In this document: in pieces, positions 45,894-56,046 of the stretch
How the letters are laid out: every line of letters starts with the position of its first letter
How positions within the stretch are numbered: the first letter of the stretch is position 1
Origin: Shouchella clausii
GTDB lineage: Bacteria; Bacillota; Bacilli; Bacillales; Bacillaceae_D
Length of the DNA: 64,000 bases
Assembly (NCBI RefSeq): GCF_001598215.1
Contig: NZ_BCXJ01000004.1
Span: 434,001-498,000, forward strand
Reading direction: 5' to 3'
The notes under the pieces: model-generated
Database searches by the model: none
Told to the model about the DNA's origin: nothing
Seen by the model: the letters and a program-made list of their open reading frames with translations, nothing else
Program-made: the position numbers and the translations under genes

Positions 45894-46048
45894 AAAAGCC
45901 CTTTTCCATGAGGAAAAGGGCTGTCCATTTACCTTTCGCCTCTTATCTTCCAGAACGCCATGCGTTCTGCAGGTTAGCACCTTTTCACGTTACGTGTTGG
46001 TTGCTGGGCTTCTTCGGGCCTGTCCCTCCGCCATCTCTGGATAAAAGC
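45894..46048 (-). promoter_or_regulatory. SAM-I (S-box) riboswitch of metK
   Basis: The minus-strand leader has the S-box core: P1 strands CTTTTATCC and GAAGATAAGAG, GCGGAGGGAC, GGCCC...GAAGCCC, GCAACC, AAGGTGCTAA and CCTGCAGAACG-type P4. A terminator AGCCCTTTTC-ctcat-GGAAAAGGGCT with TTTT follows at 45894-45922. SAM binding should terminate transcription of metK. Confidence 0.95.
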
Positions 46049-46253
46049 GTTATGTTAACTGCATCTCGATAACACCCAGCGTTCCCTTTGTTATAGGATG
46101 CTGGCGCTTCGTTCGTTTCGCGACTAAGTTTAACATATTCCACCATAGAAGAAAAGGCATTTCTAAAAGCTTTTCACCAGCCTGCCTGCTTTGTCACCTA
46201 ATCTAAAAAAGAATGACATATTTACTCACTTTAGTATGGACTATTAAATAAAA

Positions 46254-46264
46254 TGTGTTATACT
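46254..46264 (+). promoter_or_regulatory. CcpN-type operator over the pckA -10 region
   Basis: TGTGTTATACT fits the CcpN consensus as I remember it (TRTGHYATAYW) at every position. It includes a good -10 hexamer, TATACT at 46259-46264, with TGGACT 16 nt upstream as a poor -35. CcpN represses pckA during glycolytic growth in B. subtilis. Confidence 0.6.
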
Positions 46265-46300
46265 AAAGCCACTTAAAATTGCAAAAAGGAGCCATTAAAC

Positions 46301-47884
46301 ATGAAAATGCTTCACCGTTCAGCTTTACTAGAACAATTGCTTTCAAGTCCTAAAACGTTGCGCCAATTGCCTGCCCCGACACTGGTCGAGCATGCACTCC
46401 AACGGAACGAAGGCATATTGACCGATTCTGGCGCACTCGCTGTCAAAACAGGCCTTTACACCGGCCGTTCGCCTCAAGACAAGTTTATTGTCGATGAACC
46501 AACGACTAGAGATTCCATTCATTGGGGGGCAACGAATAAGTCCATTTCGGCGGAAGTGTTCACCCGGCTAAAAGACAAAGTGTTACATTATTTGCAACAA
46601 AAAGATGTCCGTTACGCATCAGTTGGCTTCGCTGGCGCTGATCCTTCATTCCAACTTCCGATTACGTATTTAAATGAGTTTGCTTGGCATCACTTGTTTG
46701 CTAGACAGCTATTTATTCGTGAGCAAGCTCCTTCAAACAATGGCTTGGAACCATTTACGATCATTAGCGCACCGACTTTTAAAGCCGATCCATCTGTCGA
46801 CGGCACTCGCTCAGAAGCGTTTGTCATCATCTCATTTGAGCAACGCATTATTTTAATTGGCGGTACTGAATACGCCGGTGAAATGAAAAAAGCGATCTTT
46901 TCCGTGATGAATTACTTGCTCCCTGAAGCAGGCGTGCTGCCAATGCACTGCTCAGCCAATACAAACGATGAAGGAGAAACGGCACTCTTTTTTGGCCTCT
47001 CAGGTACCGGCAAAACGACACTGTCAGCTTCCGAACATAGGCGCCTGATCGGCGACGACGAGCACGGCTGGTCAGAAAAAGGCATCTTTAACATTGAAGG
47101 GGGCTGCTACGCCAAATGCATCGGCCTCTCAAAAGAAAGCGAACCGCAAATTTGGAACGCCATTGCCTTTGGGGCAGTTCTTGAAAATGTTGTCGTCGAT
47201 CCACACACTGGAAAACCTGACTTTAAAAGCGGCGAGTTGACAGAAAATACGCGGGCTGCATACCCGCTTGAAGCGATTCCAAATGCTTTGCTGCCTAGTG
47301 TTGCCGGGCCTCCGAAAGCAATTATATTCCTAACTGCTGATGCATTTGGCGTATTGCCGCCAATCAGCAAGTTGACAAAAGAACAAGCGATGTACCATTT
47401 CTTATCTGGCTATACGTCAAAACTAGCGGGAACCGAACGTGGCATCACGCAACCTGAAGCGACATTTTCGACTTGCTTTGGCGCTCCGTTTTTGCCACGC
47501 AAACCAGAAGAGTATGCCACCATGCTAGGGGACAAATTGGAAAATGATGACGTCCAAGTGTTTCTTGTGAACACAGGCTGGACAGGGGGTAGCTATGGAA
47601 CTGGCACACGCATTAAGCTTGCTTACACACGTGCTATGGTAGAAGCCGCTTTGCAAGGGGAATTGGATGAGATTGAAACGGTGTGCGACCCCATTTTTGG
47701 CCTTTATGTCCCAACACACTGCCCTGGCGTCCCAGATGAACTGTTGACCCCACGACGCGTTTGGAAGGACAAAGCAGCTTATGAAGCGACCGCCATACGT
47801 CTTGCTAAACAGTTCCACGAAAATTTTTCCGCCTTTCCGGCCGCAAAAGACAGCGTCCGTCTTGCTGGACCACGCCTTTCATAA
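46301..47884 (+). CDS. pckA: phosphoenolpyruvate carboxykinase (ATP)
   Basis: A 527-residue ATP-type PEPCK that converts oxaloacetate to [28 protein letters not shown], kinase-1a loop [11 protein letters not shown] (232-242), kinase-2 IGDDEHGW, and [18 protein letters not shown] are family motifs. ATG with SD AAAAAGGAGCC. Gluconeogenic; the promoter carries a CcpN-type site. Confidence 0.97.
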   Translation: MKMLHRSALLEQLLSSPKTLRQLPAPTLVEHALQRNEGILTDSGALAVKTGLYTGRSPQDKFIVDEPTTRDSIHWGATNKSISAEVFTRLKDKVLHYLQQKDVRYASVGFAGADPSFQLPITYLNEFAWHHLFARQLFIREQAPSNNGLEPFTIISAPTFKADPSVDGTRSEAFVIISFEQRIILIGGTEYAGEMKKAIFSVMNYLLPEAGVLPMHCSANTNDEGETALFFGLSGTGKTTLSASEHRRLIGDDEHGWSEKGIFNIEGGCYAKCIGLSKESEPQIWNAIAFGAVLENVVVDPHTGKPDFKSGELTENTRAAYPLEAIPNALLPSVAGPPKAIIFLTADAFGVLPPISKLTKEQAMYHFLSGYTSKLAGTERGITQPEATFSTCFGAPFLPRKPEEYATMLGDKLENDDVQVFLVNTGWTGGSYGTGTRIKLAYTRAMVEAALQGELDEIETVCDPIFGLYVPTHCPGVPDELLTPRRVWKDKAAYEATAIRLAKQFHENFSAFPAAKDSVRLAGPRLS

Positions 47885-47892
47885 CCTTTAAT

Positions 47893-47920
47893 AAGCAGGC
47901 AGCTAAAAAGCTGCCTGCTT
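47893..47920 (+). terminator. pckA terminator
   Basis: AAGCAGGCAGC and GCTGCCTGCTT form an 11-bp perfect stem 9 nt past the pckA stop. A repeat end begins on its last base. Confidence 0.8.
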
Positions 47921-47940
47921 CAGACTATAGACAAACGCTC
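47920..47940. repeat. end fragment D of the MITE-like repeat
   Basis: TCAGACTATAGACAAACG resembles the terminal inverted repeat of copies A-C (reverse of the right end reads TCAGACTGTAGGCAAACG). No matching second end was found in the next 150 bp. It abuts the pckA terminator. Confidence 0.5.
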
Positions 47941-47978
47941 CCGTCCTTCATTGTTCGTACCGAGTACCACATTTCCCC

Positions 47979-48761
47979 TCAGTTTGAGTGGTGTTTTGCC
48001 TTCATCCATGACGCTGCCTTTCTCAGTACTTTTTCTTGCTCATCTGCTGGGAAATGATGCGAAAAATCGGCGAAAAACCATGATTCGATATTCTGGCTAC
48101 GCTTGGCAGCACGAAGCGCTTTTTGAGCGTGTACAATGGAAACATGTTCATCTTTTTCGCCATGAATGAACAGAAGGGCGGGCTGAAAATCGCTTAAATG
48201 GCGAAGTGGGGTCCGTTTTTCATATAGTTCCGGTCGTTTCCGCGGCGTTCCACCAATCACGCGTTTCATCATTCTCCGTAAGTCAACACGCTCTTTATAG
48301 GTTAATACCATATCGGTGACGCCACTCCAACAGACCACACTAGTCGCTTCCGGCCGCATAAGCCCTGTCCAAAGCGCCATGATTCCTCCTCTTGAAAATC
48401 CAACTACATGGACGCCTGCTTCTTTGTCAACAAGAGGATGACTGCTTAGCACATCAAAACCGCTGTATGCGTCAAAACGATCATCCCCACAAAAATCCTC
48501 TCTGCCTTCGCCACCACGATTGCCCCGGTAATAAGGAGCAAACACAACAAATCCTTCGTGAGCCCACTGGATAATACGCTGTGTCCTGACCATGCCAACT
48601 GATTTAATGCCTCCGCGCAAATACAATAACCCTGGTTGTTTGTTTCGAGACTTCGGTTCTGCTAATAAACCGTATACCGTTAACGCGCCACTTTTGTAAG
48701 ACGTCTCGTATAAATGAATATTCGGATGGGGCGACGGAACACGTTCTTTTGAGATGATCAT
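47979..48761 (-). CDS. ytmA: YtmA, prolyl-oligopeptidase-like alpha/beta hydrolase
   Basis: A 260-residue hydrolase: LLYLRGGIKSVG, FVVFAPYYRGNRGGEGREDFCG, the nucleophile in VVGFSRGGIMAL, LFIHGEKDEHVSI (acid) and HHFPADEQE (His). Family members act on small esters or peptides; the substrate is unknown. The ATG at 48761 follows AAAGGGGTTTTTTT; the frame opens further upstream only by running over the ytlA leader. It matches YtmA in its position between pckA and ytlA. Confidence 0.85.
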   Translation of the reverse strand: MIISKERVPSPHPNIHLYETSYKSGALTVYGLLAEPKSRNKQPGLLYLRGGIKSVGMVRTQRIIQWAHEGFVVFAPYYRGNRGGEGREDFCGDDRFDAYSGFDVLSSHPLVDKEAGVHVVGFSRGGIMALWTGLMRPEATSVVCWSGVTDMVLTYKERVDLRRMMKRVIGGTPRKRPELYEKRTPLRHLSDFQPALLFIHGEKDEHVSIVHAQKALRAAKRSQNIESWFFADFSHHFPADEQEKVLRKAASWMKAKHHSN

Positions 48762-48857
48762 AAAAAAACCCCTTTTATTGAAATGGGCAAACACCCTTTT
48801 TTTCGTGCTTGCATAATGTAAGCAAAGGCAAAGGCAATTGAAAGGAGTGAAAAACTC

Positions 48858-49844
48858 GTGAAAAAACGGAATATCGCTGTTGGCACAGCGATTGCCTGCC
48901 TTATTTTGGCGGCATGTAGTCAAAATACGGACAAAGAAACGGTGCGTGTTGCCGAAGTGACTCGGTCTGTCTTCTACGCCCCTTTTTATCTCGCTATCGC
49001 CGAAGGCTATTTTGCCGATAACGGGATTGACATCGAACTGACAACTACTTGGGGAGGCGATAAAACGATGACTTCCCTTTTATCTGACGGGGCTGATATC
49101 GCTCTAGTAGGGTCAGAAACATCCATTTATGTCGCTTCTCAGGAAGCTGCTGATCCGGCGATCAACTTTGCAGCATTGACGCAAACAGACGGAACATTCC
49201 TCGTTGCCAGAGAAGATACAGGCGATTTTCAGTGGGAAGATTTGAAGGGAAGCACGTTTTTAGGCCAACGCAAAGGCGGCATGCCGCAAATGGTTGGCGA
49301 ATATGTGCTGAAACAGCATGACATCGACCCTCACGCAGATTTAGCGCTTTTGCAGAATATCGATTTCGCCAACATCTCCAGTTCTTTCGCTTCTGGCACA
49401 GGTGATTATGTTCAATTGTTTGAGCCACAAGCCTCGCTTTTTGAAGAGGAAGGAATTGGTACAGTTGTTGCCTCTTTCGGCACTGAAGCGAAGCAAGTCC
49501 CCTACACTTCTTTTATGGCCAAACAAAGTGTATTGGATCAGAATACCGACTTGTTCGTCCGTTTTAGTGCAGCCCTTTATGAAGGACAAAAACAAATCCA
49601 ATCACATTCTCCTGAAGAAACGGCTAAAGCGATTGAGCCATTTTTTGAAGACACCCCTACTGCCATTTTAGCAAGTTCAGTCGAACGCTATAAAGAGCAA
49701 GGCTCTTATGCCGAAGATCCTGTGTTAACAGAAGAAGCATGGGCACAGTTGCTTGAAATCATGGAAGAAGCAGGAGAACTACCGGAACCGATTCCCTTTA
49801 GCGAGCTTGTCAATGATGACATTAGCAAACAAGGAATGGAATAA
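48858..49844 (+). CDS. ytlA: ABC transporter substrate-binding lipoprotein YtlA (SsuA/THI5-like)
   Basis: A 328-residue lipoprotein: signal peptide with lipobox LAAC, Cys20, then VAEVTRSVFYAPFYLAIAEGYFADNGIDIELT, typical of NMT1/THI5/SsuA-like binding proteins. GTG start with SD AAAGGAGTG. It heads the ytlA-ytlC-ytlD operon, tethered outside the membrane. The ligand (a sulfonate, nitrate, thiamine precursor or other) cannot be told from the sequence. Confidence 0.88.
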   Translation: MKKRNIAVGTAIACLILAACSQNTDKETVRVAEVTRSVFYAPFYLAIAEGYFADNGIDIELTTTWGGDKTMTSLLSDGADIALVGSETSIYVASQEAADPAINFAALTQTDGTFLVAREDTGDFQWEDLKGSTFLGQRKGGMPQMVGEYVLKQHDIDPHADLALLQNIDFANISSSFASGTGDYVQLFEPQASLFEEEGIGTVVASFGTEAKQVPYTSFMAKQSVLDQNTDLFVRFSAALYEGQKQIQSHSPEETAKAIEPFFEDTPTAILASSVERYKEQGSYAEDPVLTEEAWAQLLEIMEEAGELPEPIPFSELVNDDISKQGME

Positions 49845-49856
49845 GGAGGCACGATC

Positions 49857-50615
49857 ATGGCATCCTTACGCATTGACCGACTTTCTTTCACTTACGTCAA
49901 CGAATCAGGTGCTTTTCAAGCATTAAAAGATGTTTCCCTTGAAGTAAAAGAAGGGGAATTTGTCTCTTTCATTGGCCCAAGTGGTTGTGGCAAAACAACG
50001 ATCCTTTCGATCATTGCTGGATTGCTTAAACAGACAGAAGGATCACTGTCTCTTGATACCGCCAATAATGGCCAAATTGGCTATATGCCGCAACATGATT
50101 ATCTGTTTCCTTGGCTAACAATTGAAGACAATATCACCATCGGTCAACGGATTCGCGGCAGCTATACAGAGTTGTCGGCAAAAAAAGCGCTGCGTTGGCT
50201 GAACCGCTTTGGTCTTAGCGATAAACGGCACGAGCGCCCACAAGCGCTTTCAGGAGGAATGCGCCAACGTGTCGCCCTTGTCCGCATGTTGGCTACTGAC
50301 CCGTCGCTGCTATTGCTTGATGAACCTTTTTCCGCATTGGACCAACAAACAAAACTAAAGTTGGAGGAGCTCGTTTTTAAAACGTTGAAGTCGGAACAGA
50401 AAACAGCAATTCTTGTAACGCATGATATTGGCGAAGCGATTGCTATGAGCGACCGGATCGTTTTGTTTACGCAAAAGCCAGGGCGTGTCGCACAAATTTT
50501 TTCAGTTCCACAAGCACTGAAACAACTTTCTCCTTTTGAGGTACGAAACCATCCAGAATTCAACCACCAATTTCAGCTCATTTGGAAGGAGTTGGAACGC
50601 CTTGACACCACATGA
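49857..50615 (+). CDS. ytlC: ABC transporter ATP-binding protein YtlC
   Basis: A 252-residue ATPase of the nitrate/sulfonate/taurine type: Walker [10 protein letters not shown], signature LSGGMRQR, Walker [13 protein letters not shown] and the switch His in [22 protein letters not shown] before the ATG, 12 nt after ytlA. It energises YtlD. Confidence 0.93.
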   Translation: MASLRIDRLSFTYVNESGAFQALKDVSLEVKEGEFVSFIGPSGCGKTTILSIIAGLLKQTEGSLSLDTANNGQIGYMPQHDYLFPWLTIEDNITIGQRIRGSYTELSAKKALRWLNRFGLSDKRHERPQALSGGMRQRVALVRMLATDPSLLLLDEPFSALDQQTKLKLEELVFKTLKSEQKTAILVTHDIGEAIAMSDRIVLFTQKPGRVAQIFSVPQALKQLSPFEVRNHPEFNHQFQLIWKELERLDTT

Positions 50616-51399
50616 TCTGCACCAACATTACATGACTGCCCGTCAAAAAGAAAAACGATTCATTCGCCTCACACAGCTGGCGATTGTATTTGCCCTTGTT
50701 ATCGGTTGGGAAACAGCCTCACGTTTAGCGTTAATCGACCCGCTGCTATTTAGCATGCCATCACGCATCCTCGGTTTGCTTTATGAGCATATTGTCGCCG
50801 GGACATTATGGCTCCATACCGGAGTGACGATGTTTGAAACGGTCCTTGGTTTTCTGCTAGGTACGCTTGCCGGCACGATATTGGCGGCTTTGCTTTGGTG
50901 GTCGAAAAGGCTGGCCGAAATCCTTGATCCGTTTTTAGTCGTATTAAATTCAATGCCAAAAGTAGCAATCGGCCCGATTTTGATCGTTGGGCTTGGGCCA
51001 AACATGACTTCTGTCATTGCTATGGGCATGCTCGTTTCAGTCATCATTACAACAATGGTTGTTTACACTGCATTTAAAGAAGTAGATGAAAACTATTTGA
51101 AAGTACTGCAAACATTTTCTGCATCCAAATGGCAACAATTCCGCCACGTCGTGTATCCAGCAACCATACCGGTGATTGTTTCAACACTAAAAATGAATGT
51201 AGGGTTATCGTGGGTCGGCGTCATTGTCGGTGAATTCCTCGTTAGTAAGCAAGGGTTAGGCTACTTAATCATTTATGGATTCCAAGTATTTAACTTTAAC
51301 TTAGTGTTCATGAGTCTGCTCGTCATCGCGATTTTGGCAACACTTATGTACATTGCAGTCGAGCGCTTCGAAAAACGGATAACCGAGCATCATCGTTAA
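50602..51399 (+). CDS. ytlD: ABC transporter permease YtlD
   Basis: A 265-residue permease with about six membrane segments and the EAA loop ([34 protein letters not shown]) that docks to YtlC. The TTG at 50602 after AAGGAGTTGGAACGCC overlaps the end of ytlC by 14 nt; the longer frame from 50536 lies inside ytlC without an SD. Confidence 0.9.
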   Translation: MTPHDLHQHYMTARQKEKRFIRLTQLAIVFALVIGWETASRLALIDPLLFSMPSRILGLLYEHIVAGTLWLHTGVTMFETVLGFLLGTLAGTILAALLWWSKRLAEILDPFLVVLNSMPKVAIGPILIVGLGPNMTSVIAMGMLVSVIITTMVVYTAFKEVDENYLKVLQTFSASKWQQFRHVVYPATIPVIVSTLKMNVGLSWVGVIVGEFLVSKQGLGYLIIYGFQVFNFNLVFMSLLVIAILATLMYIAVERFEKRITEHHR

Positions 51400-51424
51400 G
51401 CATGCCCTTGTACCCTTTTGCATG

Positions 51425-51907
51425 CTACGAAAAAAGCCCTTGTGCGATCGCATAGGCAGTTGCTGTGGGAACAACTTCGTCTTTCATAATAAAGCTAAAA
51501 CGAGGGTCCTCTTTCAAGGTAGCCGGAAGCTCCTTTAGCAAAAGAGGCCCCTTTGTTTCCTTATAGCAATCTTTTTTTTCCATTTCAGTGACAACCGCTG
51601 CGAAAATATCCTTGCAAAAAGACGTTCCAGACCGCCCCTCTACCTGATATTGGCCAATATAAACGATACTGCCAATATGGGCCCCTGTCTCTTCCCAAAC
51701 TTCGCGCACACCCGCATCTTTAGTCGTCTCGCCATCCTCCACTTTTCCGCCTGGAAATTCATAGCCCCGCTCTCGGTGTTCAGTGAGCACCCACTGCTTT
51801 TGAAAACGGGGAAGCACAAGGACGTGCCCCGCCGCCTCGGTAAATCGCTCTTCGTTTCCGAGAACCAGTTTCACCTTTTGCCCTTGGGGATCGATAAAAT
51901 GTTCCAT
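51425..51907 (-). CDS. ytkD: Nudix hydrolase YtkD
   Basis: A 160-residue Nudix protein with the box GGKVEDGETTKDAGVREVWEETG (GX5EX7REVXEEXG) at about residues 57-79 and TEHRERGYEFPGG just before it. B. subtilis YtkD has 8-oxo-dGTPase activity. ATG at 51907 after AAAGGCGG; an upstream in-frame start at 51982 lacks an SD. It converges on ytlD, as in B. subtilis. Confidence 0.88.
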   Translation of the reverse strand: MEHFIDPQGQKVKLVLGNEERFTEAAGHVLVLPRFQKQWVLTEHRERGYEFPGGKVEDGETTKDAGVREVWEETGAHIGSIVYIGQYQVEGRSGTSFCKDIFAAVVTEMEKKDCYKETKGPLLLKELPATLKEDPRFSFIMKDEVVPTATAYAIAQGLFS

Positions 51908-51972
51908 ATACAACCGCCTTTTTCGAATTCCTCTTTTGTTAAAAGTATAGCCAATTGCGGTCAATGCGTCTA

Positions 51973-53194
51973 TTATTGCCAAGTCTGTGACACTTTTTTA
52001 TGTGGCCGTACGCCCCAAAATACAAGCAAAACCGACAAAACCACAAGAAGTGCATTCCCCGTAAATGTCCAAAAATGGTTCCCTTTCATAAAAAGAGCAA
52101 ACAATGGCGGGCCAATCGCTACACCTACAAAGCGCATGCTGTTATAAAACGATGTAACCGACCCTCGCTGTTCCATGGGAATCCCTTCTGTCACGAACGC
52201 ATCCAGGCTCGGTAGCGCCGCGCCAATGCCTACTCCTGCGGCAAAAAGTGCTGTCAGCATTACATACAATTCCTTATTAAACGAAACGACAAACGTCGAA
52301 ACAGCAAGAAGGCACAACCCCGCCACTGTCATCCATTTCATTTTGATTTGGTCTTGGCCAATGATCCGCCCTGTCCCATACGACGCCAAGCACAATGCCA
52401 TTAAAGGAAACGCTAAAATAACGCCTTTTCTGATTCCATCAATATGGTGTGTCTCTTCTAAAAACGATGACAAATAAAAAAGGACGCCGAATAAAATGTA
52501 CATACACATCCCACCAACAAAAAACACCACATATAGCCAGCGCCCTTCCCGTTTAAAAATCTTTTTCATCGACTTTAAAAAATGCGTTAAGTTTTTCGGC
52601 TTTTTGGCTAATGGCGGGCTTTCTACTAAAAATAAGACAAGAAAAATGGAGACGAAACAAAAGATAGGGAATGAAAAAAACGGCAAATACCAAATAATCG
52701 AAGCGAGTACTGCCCCAAAAATTGGGCTGAGCACTTTGCCAAATGTATTGGCAGTCTCAATGATGCCCAACCCTTCACTAACATCTTGGTTGTTTTTAAA
52801 CAAATCACCGACGAAAGGCATCACAATCGGCGATGCCCCCCGCCGCGCCGATTCCTTGCAACAGCCGGCCAATTAAAATGACCCAATAAGCATTGTCCAT
52901 TTTCCATGCGGCTAACCCTGCCATCAGTCCGCCAATCCCGGCAACAATTAAACTTGGGATGATGACCGGCTTTCGTCCTACATGGTCAGAAATATAGCCC
53001 GCAATGGGAATAAACACGATCGCCACAACGGAATAAACAGTAATAAGAAGACTAACCATAAAAGAGCTTATTTGCAATTGTTTTCCAATAGTCGGCAGCA
53101 CTGGAATCAACATTGAGTTTCCAAGCGTCATGACTAGCGGCACGGAGGCAAGGGATAGCAACCCCCATGTTTTCTTTGTTTTTCCCACAATCAC
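51973..53194 (-). pseudogene. MFS drug-efflux gene with a single frameshift
   Basis: The first 119 codons from GTG 53194 encode segments 1-4 of a 12-segment MFS transporter (GYISDHVGRKPVI loop 2-3; GRLLQGIGAAG motif C region). The frame then shifts by one and continues as ASPIVMPFVGDLF through 270 more codons to 51973. The shift point is a run of six G on the minus strand at about 52838-52843; removing one G restores a normal protein of about 406 residues. It may be a true phase-variable or dead gene, or a sequencing error. Confidence 0.85.
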
Positions 53195-53269
53195 GGCGCT
53201 CCTTTTCCACTCATTTTCCTGTTATTATGGAGCAAAATTGATAAAGCTATACAACCCGCCCGCCCACGA

Positions 53270-53304
53270 AAAAAGCAACGGAAGAACGCGTCTCCGTTGC
53301 TTTT
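53270..53304 (-). terminator. ywpF terminator
   Basis: AAAAAGCAACGGA and TCCGTTGCTTTT form a stem with a 10-nt loop just past the ywpF stop. T-tracts lie on both strands, so it also suits the plus strand. Confidence 0.85.
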
Positions 53305-53311
53305 GCCTCGG

Positions 53312-53803
53312 TTAAAGCAAATGGTAATTTTTATCTTTTTTCAAGTCTTGGTAGACTTCTTGAATGGTTTTATCTGAATATGCCTCTAACTTCTCGACTC
53401 GCCGTTTAAATTCATCCACCACGTCATCCCGTTCGATTCCTTCAGCGAGAATGTCTTCAAACACATCCTCTAGCACATCATCGCGGCCTGAAACAATTTT
53501 CCCTTTTAATACGACACTTTTTCCTTGATCCAATTCTGTAATCGCTTCAATGGAAGTAATCATAACCGCGGGGTGGTTGTTTTTGCTCGTAATGACGACA
53601 CTAACGAGTATATGGCGCTCCGCTTCCTGTTCCCTTTCAAAAAAACGGGCATCTTCATTGGAGACAACGGCGTCGAGAAACCATGTCTTGTCTTCGTTTT
53701 CCATATTGATAATGAGCCCGTCATTAAAAGGAACGGGGTGTTGTTCCATTTTCCCCCCTTGCCCGTCAATCACTTGCAATGCATACAGTTTAAATGTCTT
53801 CAA
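53312..53803 (-). CDS. ywpF: YwpF-like protein
   Basis: A 163-residue soluble protein: MKTFKLYALQVIDGQGG, FNDGLIINMENEDKTWFLDAVV and DDVLEDVFEDILAEGIERDDVVDEFKRRVE match YwpF. The TTG at 53803 follows GGGGAGGAAGG; the frame is open 39 nt further upstream without an SD. The C-terminus is longer than that of B. subtilis YwpF (about 136 residues). Function unknown. Confidence 0.82.
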   Translation of the reverse strand: MKTFKLYALQVIDGQGGKMEQHPVPFNDGLIINMENEDKTWFLDAVVSNEDARFFEREQEAERHILVSVVITSKNNHPAVMITSIEAITELDQGKSVVLKGKIVSGRDDVLEDVFEDILAEGIERDDVVDEFKRRVEKLEAYSDKTIQEVYQDLKKDKNYHLL

Positions 53804-53842
53804 GTACCTTCCTCCCCACGTCTTGCCGTGCCCTAGTGTCAT

Positions 53843-53995
53843 TTAAGATGTCTTCATTTGCCCGTAAGCGAGATACAGCTGCCGTTGTTCAATCCATTCC
53901 AACAGTTCTTTTTCCGGTTTGGTTAATTCGCGGTTCAATGAGCGTGTAAATTCCTGCTCCAAGGTTTCCGACAATGATTTTAAAGGCTTGCTCAT
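53843..53995 (-). CDS. 50-residue hypothetical protein upstream of ywpF
   Basis: MSKPLKSLSETLEQEF then a charged amphipathic helix (LNRELTKPEKELLEWIEQRQ) and LYLAYGQMKTS. The SD AAAGGAG lies 11 nt before the ATG. The stop at 53843 immediately precedes the ywpF leader region, so both may be one transcript. The 11-mer GTGTCTTGTCA lies 36 nt upstream. Family not recognised. Confidence 0.5.
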   Translation of the reverse strand: MSKPLKSLSETLEQEFTRSLNRELTKPEKELLEWIEQRQLYLAYGQMKTS

Positions 53996-54080
53996 ATAGG
54001 CAACGACTCCTTTAATCGGACGTATTAGGATGACAAGACACCTATATATTTTATTCGCTTTAAAATACGACTTTCCTGCA

Positions 54081-55256
54081 TCAAAAACCCCTATTTTCAT
54101 AAGCTCGCCGGATGCGCTCCAACCCTTCAGTAAGCGTTTGTCGAGGGGTTGCCAAATTCAAACGTTCGAAATCACGACCCTCTTCCCCGAAAATCGCACC
54201 ATGGTTGAGTGCAACTTTCGCTTCTTGCAGCAACCATTTTTTCCGTTCATCAGGGTGAAGGCCGAGCTCTTGGCAATTCAGCCACAATAAGTACGTTCCT
54301 TGTGGGTGAATCGGCTTGATTTTCGGCATATACGTTGCCAAATAATCCGCAGCATACTGATAATTTGCTTGGATGTATGCCATTAGTTCCTTTAGCCAAG
54401 GCTTTCCGTGCTCGTATGCAGCTTTGGTGGCAATGTCAGAGAACATATTGCTTCCATTCATAAATGTGGCTGCCAGTTCTCTACGGAATTCCAGCCGAAG
54501 CTTCGGATCTTCAATAATCACGTAGGCCCCTTGAACGCCGGCCAAATTAAATGTTTTCGTTGGCGCAAGCGCTGTAAACGTACGGTTTGCAATTGTTTCT
54601 GTAACAGTTGCAAACGGTGTGTGTGTGTACCCTTCAAAGAGCAAATCGGCATGGATTTCATCAGAAATCACATAAAGGTTGTGGCGCTCGCATATTTCGG
54701 CCAGCGCTTTTAACTCCTCTTTGCTCCACACGCGTCCCCCTGGATTATGTGGATGGCACAACAGAAGCATTTTTGTATTGTCTGTGATCACCTGCTCCAA
54801 TCCAGCCAAATCCATTTTATAGTGATTTCCATCAAATAGAAGCGGATTTTTCACAAGTTGTCGTTTATTTTTCTCGATAACATCATAAAACGGATAATAA
54901 ACAGGTGGTTGAATAATGATTTCGTCGCCTTCATTTGTAAAGGTTTTAATTAAATTGCTCAATGCCGGCACAACGCCTGTTACATGGACGATCGAGTCGG
55001 CTTCTATTTTCCAACCGTACTGGGAGTCGACCCAGTTCACGATCGCTTCGTCTGCCTCAATTGAAGGAGCCGCATAGCCATAAACGCCATGCTCAACTTT
55101 GGCCTTTAAAGCCTCAATAACAGCGGTCGGCGCTTTAAAATCCATATCTGCTACCCACATTGGCAACAAGTCATCTTCGCCAAACCGAGCTTTTGTTCCA
55201 TCCCATTTCATCGAATTGGTTCCTCTGCGTTCGATTACTTTATCAAATTCGTTCAT
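54081..55256 (-). CDS. patB: MalY/PatB-type C-S lyase / aminotransferase
   Basis: A 391-residue PLP enzyme of fold type I: WDGTKARFGEDDLLPMWVADMDF, PVYYPFYDVIEKN, CHPHNPGGRVW, ISDEIHADL and the PLP Lys in APTKTFNLAG. PatB-type proteins cleave cystathionine and other C-S bonds. ATG start. It is divergent from dgk. Confidence 0.9.
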   Translation of the reverse strand: MNEFDKVIERRGTNSMKWDGTKARFGEDDLLPMWVADMDFKAPTAVIEALKAKVEHGVYGYAAPSIEADEAIVNWVDSQYGWKIEADSIVHVTGVVPALSNLIKTFTNEGDEIIIQPPVYYPFYDVIEKNKRQLVKNPLLFDGNHYKMDLAGLEQVITDNTKMLLLCHPHNPGGRVWSKEELKALAEICERHNLYVISDEIHADLLFEGYTHTPFATVTETIANRTFTALAPTKTFNLAGVQGAYVIIEDPKLRLEFRRELAATFMNGSNMFSDIATKAAYEHGKPWLKELMAYIQANYQYAADYLATYMPKIKPIHPQGTYLLWLNCQELGLHPDERKKWLLQEAKVALNHGAIFGEEGRDFERLNLATPRQTLTEGLERIRRAYENRGF

Positions 55257-55411
55257 CGCATACTGCTTACAGCAGTCTCCCTCCTCTGCTCATTTCACAT
55301 CATTTACTCCTTTAAGTGTACCACATTTTTTGACGTTCGACTTTCACACTGCTTGACCACAAAACGTGGTACACTAGCACATGTAAACATGCAAAACGAG
55401 GAGGAAACGGA

Positions 55412-56035
55412 TTGACGACCCCATTTATATGTGTAGAAGGAGTGATTGGCGTCGGAAAGACAACGTTGGCCAAAGCGATTGCTACCCACTATGGGCGAGA
55501 ATGCTTGCTTGAAATCGTTGAAGAAAACCCTTTTCTCGAAAAATTTTATGACAATATGGAGGAATGGAGTTTTCAAACCGAAATGTTCTTTCTGTGCAAC
55601 CGCGTCAAACAATTAGAAGATATTTGCCCTGTTCTTAATCACAAACCAGTCGTGTCGGATTATCACATATGCAAAAACTTAATTTTTGCCCGTCAAACGC
55701 TGCCTGCGTTCAAATGGCGCCAATACAAACGTATTTTTCAAATTTTAAACGAGCCATTGCCAAAGCCAACAGTCGTCATTTACTTAAAAGCAGGCTTGTC
55801 GACACTAACCAACCGTATTACCAAAAGGGGGCGTCCTTTTGAAAAAGAGATGGATCCCAATTATTTGCGCAAGCTCTCAGACGATTATGAGGCGACAATG
55901 GCAGAACTCGCTAAAGAGGAGAACACAACGGTTTTAACGATTGACACGGACGACCTTGACTTTGTCGCCAATCCGAAAGATTTGGACTTTGTGTTTACAA
56001 AAATTGATGCATGCCTTACATCTGTTAACCATTAA
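55412..56035 (+). CDS. dgk: deoxyguanosine kinase
   Basis: A 207-residue deoxynucleoside kinase: P-loop EGVIGVGKTT (9-18), EENPFLEKFY, SDYHICKNLIFA (lid of the dGK branch) and RGRPFEKEM. It starts with TTG behind GAGGAGGAAACGGA. It phosphorylates purine deoxynucleosides for salvage. It is co-transcribed with dck. Confidence 0.92.
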   Translation: MTTPFICVEGVIGVGKTTLAKAIATHYGRECLLEIVEENPFLEKFYDNMEEWSFQTEMFFLCNRVKQLEDICPVLNHKPVVSDYHICKNLIFARQTLPAFKWRQYKRIFQILNEPLPKPTVVIYLKAGLSTLTNRITKRGRPFEKEMDPNYLRKLSDDYEATMAELAKEENTTVLTIDTDDLDFVANPKDLDFVFTKIDACLTSVNH

Positions 56036-56046
56036 GGAGCTTACCA

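Noticed and set aside
48762-48923. N-terminal extension of YtmA
   Set aside because: It would run through the ytlA start region; ATG 48761 has an SD and fits the family length.
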